Shown piece by piece: positions 40,255 to 48,822 of a stretch of 64,000 bases of DNA. The notes beneath the pieces were generated by a model that made no database searches, was not told where the DNA came from, and worked only from the letters and a program-made list of their open reading frames with translations. The DNA comes from Agromyces sp. ISL-38 (lineage in GTDB: Bacteria; Actinomycetota; Actinomycetes; Actinomycetales; Microbacteriaceae), in NCBI RefSeq assembly GCF_018613935.1, contig NZ_JAGGPF010000006.1, positions 1 to 64,000 of the forward strand, written 5' to 3'. How positions within the stretch are numbered: the stretch's first letter is position 1; each line of letters starts with the position of its first letter. Position numbers and translations under genes: made by a program.

Positions 40255-40940
40255 ACTGGCTCTGGTCGAACCTCGACCAGGTCGGCGAGCTCATCCTCGT
40301 GCACCTGGCATTGTCGGTGCCCGCGATCATACTGAGCTTCGTGGTGTCGGTTCCGATCGGGTGGTTCGCCCATCGATATGAGTGGTCGCGCAGCGTGCTC
40401 CTGTCGTTGTGCGCGCTGCTCTACGCCGTCCCGTCGCTCGCGGTCTTCATCGCGCTGCCCGCGGTGACCGGCCTCAGCCTGCGATCACCCCTGAACCTGG
40501 TCATCGCACTCACGCTCTACGGCATCGCCGTGATCGTGCGAACGGCGGCCGACGCGTTCGATGCCGTGGATCGCGACGTGCTCCAGTCGGCCACCGCCAT
40601 GGGGTACTCGACGGCCGGGCGCTTCTGGGGCGTCGAGCTCCCGCTCGCCGGACCGGTGCTCCTCTCCGGTCTGCGGGTCGTCGCGGTGAGCACCGTGAGC
40701 CTCGCGACCGTCGGCGCGGTGATCGGGGTGCAGAGCCTCGGCAGTCTCTTCACCGACGGCTTCCAGCGTGGCATCGAGGTGGAGATCATCGCCGGCGTCG
40801 TCGCGACGATCGCGCTCGCGCTGCTGATCGATTGGTCGTTGGTGCGCATCGGGCGGTTGCTCATGCCGTGGTCGCAGCCCGACGTGAAAACCGGCCGCGC
40901 CAAGTCGACGACGCTCGTCGAGCAGGCGGATGCCGCATGA
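40251..40940 (+). CDS. opuCB: osmoprotectant ABC transporter permease
   Basis: A 229-residue inner membrane component with about five or six hydrophobic helices (LILVHLALSVPAIILSFVVS, LLSLCALLYAVPSLAVFIAL). It has the permease EAA-like loop around DVLQSATAMGYSTAGRFWGV. Start GTG 40251 overlaps the ATPase stop; its stop overlaps the second permease (ATGA). OpuCB/YehW-type permeases are short, single-domain proteins encoded as pairs, as here. Confidence 0.88.
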   Translation: MNWLWSNLDQVGELILVHLALSVPAIILSFVVSVPIGWFAHRYEWSRSVLLSLCALLYAVPSLAVFIALPAVTGLSLRSPLNLVIALTLYGIAVIVRTAADAFDAVDRDVLQSATAMGYSTAGRFWGVELPLAGPVLLSGLRVVAVSTVSLATVGAVIGVQSLGSLFTDGFQRGIEVEIIAGVVATIALALLIDWSLVRIGRLLMPWSQPDVKTGRAKSTTLVEQADAA

Positions 40941-41677
40941 GCCTCTTCCTCGATGCCCTCGCGTGGCTCTCCGACCCCGCCCACTGGAGCGGCGACGGGA
41001 GCATCCGACAGCGCATCGGCGAGCACCTGTGGATCTCGCTCGTCGTGCTCCTGATCGCAGCGGCGATGGCACTGCCGGTGGGCGCGGCCGTGGGCCACAC
41101 CGGTCGTGGCCGCGAACCCGCCGTCAGGGTGTCGGGCGGACTCCGCGCCCTGCCGACCCTCGGCGTGCTCACCCTCTTCGCCCTCTGGCTCGGCATCGGC
41201 CTGCAGGCGCCGGTCATCTCGCTCGTCATCCTCGCGATCCCGCCGCTCCTCGCGGGGGCCTACGCGGGCTTCGAGTCCGTCGACCGGCGCACCATCGACG
41301 CGGCTCGCGCGGTCGGCATGCGCGAGATGCAGATCGTCGGCAAGGTCGAGCTCCCGCTCAGCCTGCCGATCGTGGTCGGTGGCATCCGCTCGGCCGCCCT
41401 CCAGATCATCGCGACCGCGACGCTCGCCGCCTACGTCGCCGACTTCGGCCTCGGCCGGTTCATCTTCGAGGGCCTGAAGATCCGTGACTACGGCGAGATG
41501 CTCGGCGGCGCCATCCTCGTCATCGTCCTCGCCCTCGTCGTCGACGGGTGCTTCGCCGCCACCCAACGTCTCGTGGTGCCCGCCGGGGTGCGGGCCACGA
41601 GGTCTCCAGTGCTTCGCTCCGGGCCGGCCCGGCCACGAGCGGTCGTGGGGCAACCCATCAATGAAGGGAATCAATAG
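40937..41677 (+). CDS. opuCD: osmoprotectant ABC transporter permease (second)
   Basis: A 246-residue permease paralogous to its neighbour, with helices around LWISLVVLLIAAAMALPVGA and ALPTLGVLTLFALWLGIGLQ. The EAA loop is RRTIDAARAVGMREMQIVGK, and the last helix is MLGGAILVIVLALVVDGCFA. A 30-residue hydrophilic C-terminal tail follows. ATG 40937 overlaps the previous stop. The reading frame is open far upstream, but only this start respects the operon. Confidence 0.88.
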   Translation: MSLFLDALAWLSDPAHWSGDGSIRQRIGEHLWISLVVLLIAAAMALPVGAAVGHTGRGREPAVRVSGGLRALPTLGVLTLFALWLGIGLQAPVISLVILAIPPLLAGAYAGFESVDRRTIDAARAVGMREMQIVGKVELPLSLPIVVGGIRSAALQIIATATLAAYVADFGLGRFIFEGLKIRDYGEMLGGAILVIVLALVVDGCFAATQRLVVPAGVRATRSPVLRSGPARPRAVVGQPINEGNQ

Positions 41678-42601
41678 ATGATCACAGCAGGAAAAGGCCG
41701 GCTCGCTGCCCTCGCAGCGGTCGCGGTCGGGGCGACAGTGGCCCTGGCAGGGTGCGCATCCGGGAATCCACTCGACGAGGGATCGGGCGATGGCGGCACC
41801 TCGGAGACGATCGTCGTCGGCTCGCAGGACTACTACTCGAACGAGATCATCGCCGAGCTGTACGCCCAAGCACTCGAGGAGAACGGCTACACCGTCGATC
41901 GCCAGTTCCGGATCGGCCAGCGCGAGGTCTACATCCCCGAGCTCGAGAGCGGCGGCATCGACGTCTTCCCCGAGTACACGGGCAACCTCCTCCAGTACTA
42001 CGTGCCCGACACCGAGGCCACGACGAGTGACGACGTGTACGCCGAGCTCGAGACGTCCCTCCCCGAGGGGCTCCGCGTGCTCGACCAGTCGCCGGCGACC
42101 GACCAGGACTCCTACAACGTCACGAAGGAGTTCTCCGAGGCGAACGGCGTCACGAGTCTCGCCGATCTCGCGAGCGTCACCACGCCGCTGACGCTCGGGG
42201 GCAACTCCGAGCTCCAGACCCGGCCGTACGGCCCCGAAGGGCTCAAGGAGGTGTACGGCGTCGACGTCGCCTTCACCCCGATCGAAGACAGCGGCGGCCC
42301 GCTCACGCTCAAGGCGCTCGAAGACGGCCAAGTACAGATCGTCAACATCTACAGCGCCAACCCCGCGATCGCGACGAGCGACCTCGTGACGCTCGAAGAT
42401 CCCGAAGGGCTCTTCCTCGCCTCCAACGTCGTGCCCGTCGTGAGCGAGAAGGTCACCGACGAGATCGCCGAGATCATCAACACCGTGAGCGCCGCGCTCA
42501 CCGCCGAAGACCTCGTCGAGCTCAACGCACAAAGCGTCGATGAGCAGCAGTCGGCTGAAGACATCGCTGCCGACTGGCTGGCCGAGCAGCAGCTCTTCTA
42601 A
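41678..42601 (+). CDS. opuCC: osmoprotectant-binding lipoprotein
   Basis: Substrate-binding component anchored by lipidation. The 307 residues begin with a lipoprotein signal peptide ending in the lipobox LAGC (Cys at about 26). The OpuAC/glycine-betaine binding fold follows (TIVVGSQDYYSNEIIAELYA, GGIDVFPEYTGNLLQYY). ATG follows the permease stop directly and has AAGGGA upstream. Its TAA overlaps the stop of the convergent DedA gene (TAG on minus). Quaternary amine specificity is inferred from family; the binding-site aromatics were not modelled. Confidence 0.9.
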   Translation: MITAGKGRLAALAAVAVGATVALAGCASGNPLDEGSGDGGTSETIVVGSQDYYSNEIIAELYAQALEENGYTVDRQFRIGQREVYIPELESGGIDVFPEYTGNLLQYYVPDTEATTSDDVYAELETSLPEGLRVLDQSPATDQDSYNVTKEFSEANGVTSLADLASVTTPLTLGGNSELQTRPYGPEGLKEVYGVDVAFTPIEDSGGPLTLKALEDGQVQIVNIYSANPAIATSDLVTLEDPEGLFLASNVVPVVSEKVTDEIAEIINTVSAALTAEDLVELNAQSVDEQQSAEDIAADWLAEQQLF

Positions 42602-43305
42602 CGGCCCACGTCGAGATTCGAGGGGTCGGATGCTGCGGCATCCGGCCCCTCGTCGGTGGGTTCGACCGCCGCCACCATGTGCTTGGCCTCCGAGCGCATG
42701 AGCAGCTTCTTCACGCCCCAGACGCCGAAGAGGAAGAGTGCGATCACGCCGACGAAGAGGTAGCCGGCCCAGTGCAGGTCACGGCTGAGCTCACGGTAGC
42801 TGCCTGCGGCGAGCGAGCCGGCGCTGACGTAGGCGAATGCCCAGACGACGCAGGCGGGCACGGTCCATGAGAGGAAGCGCCGGTACCGCATCGTGCTCAT
42901 GCCGACGGTGAGCGGCACGAGTGAATGCAGCACGGGCAGGAAGCGCGAGATGAAGACCGCAGGTCCGCCGCGCCGATCGAGGTAGCGCTGGGCTCGGTGC
43001 CAGTTGTGCTCTCCGATCCGCCGGCCGAGCCGCGAGTGCAGGATGTGCGGCCCGAACCACCGTCCGAGTGCGAAGCCGATGCTCTCGCCGGCGAGTGCGC
43101 CGAGGATGACCGTGACCGTGAGCGCGAAGTACTCGACGACGCCCCCGACGGCCGTCGAGGCGACGAGCACGACGGTGTCGCCCGGCACGACGAGCCCGAT
43201 GAGCACTGAGGTCTCGAGGAGGATGCCGACGCCCGCGAGCAAGGTGCGGGCGATCGGATCGACGCTCTGCACGGTGTCGAGGATCCAGTCGAGGATCTCG
43301 TTCAT
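42598..43305 (-). CDS. DedA-family membrane protein
   Basis: A 235-residue integral membrane protein of the DedA/SNARE-associated family. It has LLETSVLIGLVVPGDTVVLV, GESIGFALGRWFGP, the FISRFLPVLHSLVPLTVGMS signature and C-terminal helices. Family members act as flippases for undecaprenyl phosphate or phospholipids or in proton-dependent homeostasis; which applies here is not known. The last codons (GPDAAASDPS) are encoded inside a terminator hairpin that also serves the convergent opuC operon, and the stop codons of the two genes overlap. Confidence 0.9.
   Translation of the reverse strand: MNEILDWILDTVQSVDPIARTLLAGVGILLETSVLIGLVVPGDTVVLVASTAVGGVVEYFALTVTVILGALAGESIGFALGRWFGPHILHSRLGRRIGEHNWHRAQRYLDRRGGPAVFISRFLPVLHSLVPLTVGMSTMRYRRFLSWTVPACVVWAFAYVSAGSLAAGSYRELSRDLHWAGYLFVGVIALFLFGVWGVKKLLMRSEAKHMVAAVEPTDEGPDAAASDPSNLDVGR
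42619..42652. terminator. bidirectional hairpin inside the dedA 3' end
   Basis: A 15-bp stem (42619-42633 with 42638-42652, one T-G wobble) with a TGCG loop. It lies 18 bases after the opuCC stop and inside the dedA coding sequence. The right arm carries GGCATCCG and the left arm CGGATGC. No U-tract on either strand. Confidence 0.75.
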
Positions 43306-43345
43306 GCGTTCGAGCGTATCGAGCCGCGTGACCGGGCGCGTCAGA

Positions 43346-44272
43346 CTAGCGGAGGATTCCGAGCATCGCGGCGACCGGCAGGGCGACGAGGGCAGCGGAT
43401 GCCGCGACCACCGCCGCGCGCAGCGCGAAGGCCAACTCGCCGCGATCGGATCCGATCCGGGCGAGCCGCGCGGCGAGCATCGCGGCGTCGGGACTCACCC
43501 CGCCCGCGTCGGCGTACGCGCCGAGCTCGCCCTCGCTGCCGACCCGTTCGATTGCTCGCCGGAGCGGATCGGCACCCACTTCGCGCCGCGCGCGGTCGTC
43601 GGCGAGCATCTCGGTGAGCCACGCGACGGAGCGCTCGGCGCGATTCGCGATCGGGAACCAGGGGAGTGCACTGTGCCAGGCACGGAAGGCCAGGAGCACG
43701 AGGTGGTGGAACTGGTCGAGGTGGGCCCGCTCATGCGCGATGACCGCGGCGAGCTCGTCGTCGTCGAGCGCATCGACGAGCCCGGCGGTGAGCACGGTCG
43801 CGGTGCGGATGCCCGGCACGCAGTATGCGAACGGCACGGAGTGGGCCAGCACCCTGGTGTGCGGCTGACCGGGCAGCGGGTCGCTCAGCACGTCGATCAG
43901 CTGGTGCTGCCGGCGACGTTCGCGCTCCGCCCGCACCGCGGTCGACGCGAGATTCAGCGAGAGGTGCACGGCGAGCAGGGTAGCGAGTGCGAGGGCGGCG
44001 AGCTGCACGAGCCCGAAGCCCGCCGGGATCGGTCCGGCGATGAGGTGAGGGAGGAGTTGGGCGGCGGCGGCGAGCAGGGAGCCCGCCGGCGCGGCTCCGA
44101 CGGCGAGGAGGCATCCGATCATCGACAGCCCGCCCGCGAGCGCGATCGCCTGCCACAGCGCGACGGCGATCGCGGGGGAGCGGGCAGGCCACGATGCTCG
44201 TGAGAGGGCGACGGGGACCGGCCAGGCGAGGGCGAACGCCAGCGCGCCGAGCGATGCTGCGACGACGAGCAC
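43346..44272 (-). CDS. M56-family zinc metalloprotease, BlaR1-like
   Basis: Membrane protease of 308 residues expected to inactivate its partner BlaI repressor on signal. It has several hydrophobic helices (VLVVAASLGALAFALAWPVP, LPHLIAGPIPAGFGLVQLAA), the zinc motif HERAH (residues 180-184) and the M56 feature AYCVPGIRTATVLTAGLVDAL. There is no extracellular penicillin-binding sensor domain, so it is the short actinobacterial form and the signal is unknown. GTG 44272 is two bases after the blaI stop, so the pair forms an operon. Confidence 0.87.
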   Translation of the reverse strand: MLVVAASLGALAFALAWPVPVALSRASWPARSPAIAVALWQAIALAGGLSMIGCLLAVGAAPAGSLLAAAAQLLPHLIAGPIPAGFGLVQLAALALATLLAVHLSLNLASTAVRAERERRRQHQLIDVLSDPLPGQPHTRVLAHSVPFAYCVPGIRTATVLTAGLVDALDDDELAAVIAHERAHLDQFHHLVLLAFRAWHSALPWFPIANRAERSVAWLTEMLADDRARREVGADPLRRAIERVGSEGELGAYADAGGVSPDAAMLAARLARIGSDRGELAFALRAAVVAASAALVALPVAAMLGILR

Positions 44273-44274
44273 GG

Positions 44275-44649
44275 TCAGCGGTGGGTGTGCTCGTCGAGCA
44301 GACGCCGGAGGATGGCGGCCTCGCCGTCGCTCACTGAGCCGACGAAGCGGGCGAGCGCGGCGTCGCGGTCGCTCGCGCGGTCGAGCACCTCGTGCATGAG
44401 CTCGGCCGTGTGCTCTTCGCGGCTGAGGAGTGCGCGGTACCGGTGGGGACGCACGTCGCGTGCGCGGGAGACGAAACCCTTCCGCTCGAGACGGGAGAGC
44501 ACGGTGAGCACCGTCGTGGTCGCGACGGCCCGCGCCGGCCCCTCGCCACGCTCCGCGAGACGGTCGCGCAATTCGTTGGCGGTGAGCGCGGCATCGTTGC
44601 TCCACAGGAGCTCCATCACGGAGCGCTCCAGTTCACCGAGACTCGCCAT
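44275..44649 (-). CDS. blaI: BlaI/MecI-family transcriptional repressor
   Basis: A 124-residue winged-helix dimeric repressor: LGELERSVMELLWSNDAALT, then TTVLTVLSRLERKGFVSRAR recognition region and a C-terminal dimerisation helix with the scissile region typical of BlaI. Operon with the M56 protease. A -10 box TAGTCT lies six bases before the ATG, overlapped upstream by dyad 1, and it faces the cydABDC operon across 109 bp containing two dyads. It likely represses both itself and cydA (inference from layout). Confidence 0.92.
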   Translation of the reverse strand: MASLGELERSVMELLWSNDAALTANELRDRLAERGEGPARAVATTTVLTVLSRLERKGFVSRARDVRPHRYRALLSREEHTAELMHEVLDRASDRDAALARFVGSVSDGEAAILRRLLDEHTHR

Positions 44650-44655
44650 GCCTCC

Positions 44656-44661
44656 AGACTA
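44656..44661 (-). promoter_or_regulatory. -10 box of blaI
   Basis: TAGTCT on the minus strand, six bases (GGAGGC) from the blaI ATG. A -35 box 17 bp further would fall on dyad 1 (44680-44696). Confidence 0.5.
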
Positions 44662-44679
44662 CCGTCGGCGTGCCAAATG

Positions 44680-44696
44680 TTCTACGCTCTGTAGAA
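44680..44696. promoter_or_regulatory. BlaI-type operator dyad 1
   Basis: TTCTAC-N5-GTAGAA inverted repeat. The right half contains the TGTA core of BlaI operators; the left half reads TACG. It overlaps the predicted -35 position of blaI. Confidence 0.65.
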
Positions 44697-44700
44697 GAAA

Positions 44701-44719
44701 GTTCTACACGTTGTAGAAC
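44701..44719. promoter_or_regulatory. BlaI-type operator dyad 2
   Basis: GTTCTAC-N5-GTAGAAC inverted repeat with both TACA and TGTA cores, as in staphylococcal bla/mec operators. Its centre is 22 bp (two helical turns) from dyad 1. It lies 40 bases before cydA. Confidence 0.7.
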
Positions 44720-44758
44720 AACGAGGGCCGTGAGGCGATCGTGTGAGAAGGGGCATCC

Positions 44759-46171
44759 GTGAACGAACTGCTCGACCCCCTGCTGCTGTCGAGATGGCAG
44801 TTCGGCCTCACCACCGTCTACCACTTCCTCTTCGTGCCTCTCACGATCGGCCTCGCGAGCACCGCCGCCGTCTTCCAGACCGCGTGGTACCGCACCGGCA
44901 GGGCCGAGTACCTCCGCATCACACGGTTCTTCGGCTCGATCTTCCTCATCAACTTCGCGATGGGCGTCGTCACGGGCATCGTGCAGGAGTTCCAGTTCGG
45001 CATGAACTGGTCGGAGTACTCCCGTTTCGTCGGCGACGTGTTCGGCGCACCGCTCGCGCTCGAAGGCCTGCTCGCGTTCTTCTTCGAGGCGACCTTCATC
45101 GGGCTCTGGATCTTCGGCTGGGACAAACTGCCCCGCGGCCTTCATCTTGCGACGATCTGGGCGACGGCGATCGGCAGCATCATGTCGGCGTACTTCATCA
45201 TCGCGGCGAACGCGTTCATGCAGAACCCCGTCGGCTACGAGATGAATGCCGAGAAGGGGCGCGCCGAACTCGTCGACATCTGGGCACTGCTCACGAACCC
45301 CGTCGCCCTCGCCGCGTTCCCGCACACGATCGCGGCGAGCTTCATGGTCGCCGCTGGGCTCATCATCAGCGCCGCCGCCTGGCACCTCGCGCGCAACCAG
45401 CACCTCGACACCATGCGCACGGCGCTGAAGTTCGGTCTCTGGACGATGGTGGTCGCCGGCGCACTCACGACGATCTTCGGCGACCAGCTGAGCCTCGCGA
45501 TGGTCGCGACCCAGCCCATGAAGATGGCTGCGGCCGAAGCCACGTACGACACGGTCTGCGCCGCGGATGCCTCGTTCTCGCTCTTCACCCTCGGCACACC
45601 GGACGGCTCCACCGAGCTCTTCTCGATCAGGGTGCCCTACTTGCTGTCGTTCCTGTCGACGCACACGTTCGACGGGTGCGTCGAGGGCATCAACGACCTC
45701 CAGGCCGACTACACCGAGCTCTACGGCCCGGGCGACTACGCGCCGATCATCTGGATCACCTACTGGGCGTTCCGGTGGATGATCGGCCTCGGCCTCCTGC
45801 ACGTCTTCATCGCGGTCGTCGGCCTCTGGGTCACGCGAGGCGGCCGCACCCCGAAGCAGCCGTGGGTCTGGCGGGTCGCCATCTGGAGCTTCCCGCTCTC
45901 GCTTGCCGCGATGATCGTCGGCTGGGTCTTCACCGAGATGGGTCGCCAGCCCTGGATCGTGTTCAGCCTGCTGCCCACCGAGTCGGCGGTCTCGCCGAAC
46001 GTGAGCGTGCTCGAGGTGCTCATCTCCCTCGTCGCCTTCACCCTGATCTACGGTGCCCTCGCGATCGTCGAAGTGCGGCTCGTCATCCGCGCGATCAGGA
46101 GCGGGCCGCCCGAGGTGGGCGAACCCGATCCCGAGACCGGCCGCGTCGAGCCCGCCACCACGGTGTACTAG
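44759..46171 (+). CDS. cydA: cytochrome bd quinol oxidase subunit I
   Basis: Haem-carrying catalytic subunit of the high-affinity terminal oxidase that reduces O2 with quinol. The 470 residues form nine or so transmembrane helices with haem ligand His22 (VYHFLFVPLTIG), GxxxE-type EFQFGMNWSEYSRFVGD, FPHTIAASF and GWVFTEMGRQPW. The length corresponds to the short Q-loop form. GTG 44759 with GAGAAGGGG upstream. First gene of a four-gene cyd unit, downstream of two BlaI-type dyads. Confidence 0.96.
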   Translation: MNELLDPLLLSRWQFGLTTVYHFLFVPLTIGLASTAAVFQTAWYRTGRAEYLRITRFFGSIFLINFAMGVVTGIVQEFQFGMNWSEYSRFVGDVFGAPLALEGLLAFFFEATFIGLWIFGWDKLPRGLHLATIWATAIGSIMSAYFIIAANAFMQNPVGYEMNAEKGRAELVDIWALLTNPVALAAFPHTIAASFMVAAGLIISAAAWHLARNQHLDTMRTALKFGLWTMVVAGALTTIFGDQLSLAMVATQPMKMAAAEATYDTVCAADASFSLFTLGTPDGSTELFSIRVPYLLSFLSTHTFDGCVEGINDLQADYTELYGPGDYAPIIWITYWAFRWMIGLGLLHVFIAVVGLWVTRGGRTPKQPWVWRVAIWSFPLSLAAMIVGWVFTEMGRQPWIVFSLLPTESAVSPNVSVLEVLISLVAFTLIYGALAIVEVRLVIRAIRSGPPEVGEPDPETGRVEPATTVY

Positions 46172-46183
46172 GAGGAAACGGAC

Positions 46184-47188
46184 ATGGATCTCTCAGTTCT
46201 GTGGTTCTGGATCGTCGCGTTCCTCTTCGTCGGCTACTTCGTGCTCGACGGATTCGACTTCGGCGTCGGGATGTCGCTGCCCCTCCTCGGTCGCGACGAG
46301 ACCGACCGTCGCGTGCTCATCAACACGATCGGCCCGGTGTGGGACCTCAACGAGACGTGGGTCATCGTCGCGGGCGCCTCGCTCTTCGCGGCATTCCCGG
46401 AGTGGTACGCGACGTTGTTCTCGGGGTTCTACCTCCCGTTGCTGCTCATCCTGCTCGCGCTCATCGCTCGCGGCGTCTCGTTCGAGTACCGTCATCAGCG
46501 CCCCGAGGCGGCGTGGAAGCGACGGTTCGACGGCATGATCACCGTGGGCTCCGCCCTCCCTGCACTGTTGTGGGGCGTCGCCTTCGCGAACATCGTGCAG
46601 GGCGTGCCCCTCGATGCCGGGCACAACTACACCGGTACCCTCGTCGACCTGCTGAATCCGTATGCCCTCCTCGGCGGGGTCACGACGCTGCTGCTCTTCC
46701 TCACGCACGGCGCGGTGTTCGTCTCGCTGAAGACGGAGGGCGAGCTGCGGCACCGTGCACGGCACCTCGCGACCAGGGCCGGGGCCGTGACCATCGTCAT
46801 CGCAACGGCGTTCCTGCTCTGGACGGGTCTGGCCTTCGGGACACCCTGGTTCTGGGTCTTCGCGCTCGTCGCCGCCGCGGCACTCATCGGCGGCTGGCTC
46901 GCGAACACTCGCTCCGCTGAGCGAACGGCTTTCACCCTGCTCGCGATCACTGTCGCAGCCGCTGTGCTCGCGCTGTTCTCAGCGCTGTTCCCCGAGGTCA
47001 TGCCGGCGTCGAACGACCCCGCCAACAGCCTGACGATCGCGAACGCGTCGAGCTCGACGTACACGCTCACCGTCATGAGCTGGACGGCGCTCATCTTCCT
47101 GCCGCTCGTGCTCGCCTACCAGGGCTGGACCTACTGGGTGTTCCGGAAGCGCGTCACCCGCGCCTCGATCGACGCTGCGGCGCACTGA
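46184..47188 (+). CDS. cydB: cytochrome bd quinol oxidase subunit II
   Basis: Structural subunit of the bd oxidase. The 334 residues begin MDLSVLWFWIVAFLFVGYFV and contain LDGFDFGVGMSLPLLG, GPVWDLNETWVIVAGA and RGVSFEYRH, all diagnostic, in eight or nine helices. Strong AGGAGGAAACGG ribosome binding site 12 bases after the cydA stop. cydD begins two bases downstream. Confidence 0.96.
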   Translation: MDLSVLWFWIVAFLFVGYFVLDGFDFGVGMSLPLLGRDETDRRVLINTIGPVWDLNETWVIVAGASLFAAFPEWYATLFSGFYLPLLLILLALIARGVSFEYRHQRPEAAWKRRFDGMITVGSALPALLWGVAFANIVQGVPLDAGHNYTGTLVDLLNPYALLGGVTTLLLFLTHGAVFVSLKTEGELRHRARHLATRAGAVTIVIATAFLLWTGLAFGTPWFWVFALVAAAALIGGWLANTRSAERTAFTLLAITVAAAVLALFSALFPEVMPASNDPANSLTIANASSSTYTLTVMSWTALIFLPLVLAYQGWTYWVFRKRVTRASIDAAAH

Positions 47189-47190
47189 CC

Positions 47191-48822
47191 GTGAAACCCC
47201 TCGACCCGCGACTCGTATCGCGCTCCCGCGCCGCTCGTGGCTTCCTCCTGTCGGGTGCCGCGCTCGCCCTCCTGCAGGCCGGAGCCATGATCGCGTTCGC
47301 GTGGTCGCTCACGGCCCTCGTCACGGGGTTCATCGGCGGGGCCTCGACCGCGGCCAGCGGCGGGGCGCTCGCGATACTGCTGGCCGCGGCATCCGTGCGC
47401 GCCCTCGCGGGGTGGCTCTGGGAATGGGTCGGCTCCGCCGGGGCAATGCGGGTGAAGTCGGAACTGCGCGACGACCTGCTCGCAGCGCTCGAACGGCAGC
47501 CCAGGGGGAACCGGGGCCTCACGACTGCGCGCGCCGCGACACTGCTGGGGCCGGGGCTCGATGCACTCGACGAGTACTTCGGCCGCTACCTGCCGCAACT
47601 CGTGCTCACCGTGGTCGCGACCCCCGTGCTCGTCATCTCCGTGTGGATGGCCGACTGGGTCTCGGGGCTCATCCTCGTCATCGTGCTGCCGCTCATCCCA
47701 CTGTTCATGGCGCTCATCGGCATGGCGACGGGGGCCGTGCAGCGCCGGCAATGGCAACGGCTGGAATCGCTGTCGAAGGGATTCCTCGAGGTGGTCGGCG
47801 GACTGTCGACGCTCATGGTGTTCGGCCGGGCCGAGCGTCAGGTCGGGCGCATTCGCGACGTCACCGAGGCGTACCGAGCGAGCACGATGAAGGTGCTGCG
47901 TGTGACGTTCCTCTCCGGCTTCACCCTCGAGCTCGCCGGCAGCCTCTCGGTCGCGCTCGTGGCGGTGTCGATCGGGCTCCGGCTCGTGGCGGGGGACTTC
48001 ACGCTCGCGCCGGGGCTCTTCGTGCTCGTGCTCGCGCCCGAGGTCTTCCTCCCGATCCGCAACGTCGGAGCCGCCTTCCATGCCTCCACGGCCGGTCTCG
48101 AGGCCTCGCGCGACGCGCTCGACGCGCTCGATCAGGCCGAGGGGGCAGAGGTGCCGCCCTCGCGGGGGGCCGATCCGGCGGGAATCACGGATGCTGCGGG
48201 CCTCCGAATTCGCGACCTCCGGGTGATCCGCGACGGCGCCGTCGTGCTCGAGGGCCTGAGCTTCGACGTCGCGCCGGGTGAGTTCGTCGTCGTCACCGGT
48301 GACAGCGGCTCGGGCAAGTCGAGCCTCCTCTCAGCGATCCTCGGGTTCGCCGACCTCGAGGGCGAGGTGACCATCGACGGCGTGCCGGTCGGTGCCGCGA
48401 CGCGCTCGAACACGTCGTGGGCCGGCCAGGCACCGCAACTGCTCGCGGGCACGATCGCCGAGAACGTGCGGCTCGGGCAGCCGGATGCCGCGGCTTCGCT
48501 GCTCGAGCACGCCCTCCGCGTCGGGGGCGTCGACCTGCCGGGCCATCGCCGGCTCGGGCCGAGCGGCGCGGGGCTCTCAGGCGGGCAGGCACAGCGCGTC
48601 GCGACGGCACGAGCAGTGCACCGCCTGCTCGCCGCGGACGCTCGCCTGCTCCTGCTCGACGAGCCGAGCTCCGCACTCGATGCCGATCGTGAGCTGGAAC
48701 TCGGCCGCCGACTCCGGGAGCTCGCCCGCGAGGGCCGGGCCGTGCTCGTGACGACGCACCGGCCGGGGCTCGCCGAGGCAGCGGACCGTACCGTTCCCTT
48801 ATCGGAGGTCGCCCGTGTCTGA
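47191..48822 (+). CDS. cydD: ABC exporter CydD required for bd oxidase assembly
   Basis: Half-transporter of the CydDC complex, needed for functional cytochrome bd (haem/thiol export). The 543 residues hold six transmembrane helices and a nucleotide-binding domain with Walker A GDSGSGKSS (about residue 370), signature LSGGQAQRV, Walker B RLLLLDEPSSALDA and the H-loop TTHRPG. GTG 47191. The stop overlaps the cydC start by eight bases. Confidence 0.93.
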   Translation: MKPLDPRLVSRSRAARGFLLSGAALALLQAGAMIAFAWSLTALVTGFIGGASTAASGGALAILLAAASVRALAGWLWEWVGSAGAMRVKSELRDDLLAALERQPRGNRGLTTARAATLLGPGLDALDEYFGRYLPQLVLTVVATPVLVISVWMADWVSGLILVIVLPLIPLFMALIGMATGAVQRRQWQRLESLSKGFLEVVGGLSTLMVFGRAERQVGRIRDVTEAYRASTMKVLRVTFLSGFTLELAGSLSVALVAVSIGLRLVAGDFTLAPGLFVLVLAPEVFLPIRNVGAAFHASTAGLEASRDALDALDQAEGAEVPPSRGADPAGITDAAGLRIRDLRVIRDGAVVLEGLSFDVAPGEFVVVTGDSGSGKSSLLSAILGFADLEGEVTIDGVPVGAATRSNTSWAGQAPQLLAGTIAENVRLGQPDAAASLLEHALRVGGVDLPGHRRLGPSGAGLSGGQAQRVATARAVHRLLAADARLLLLDEPSSALDADRELELGRRLRELAREGRAVLVTTHRPGLAEAADRTVPLSEVARV

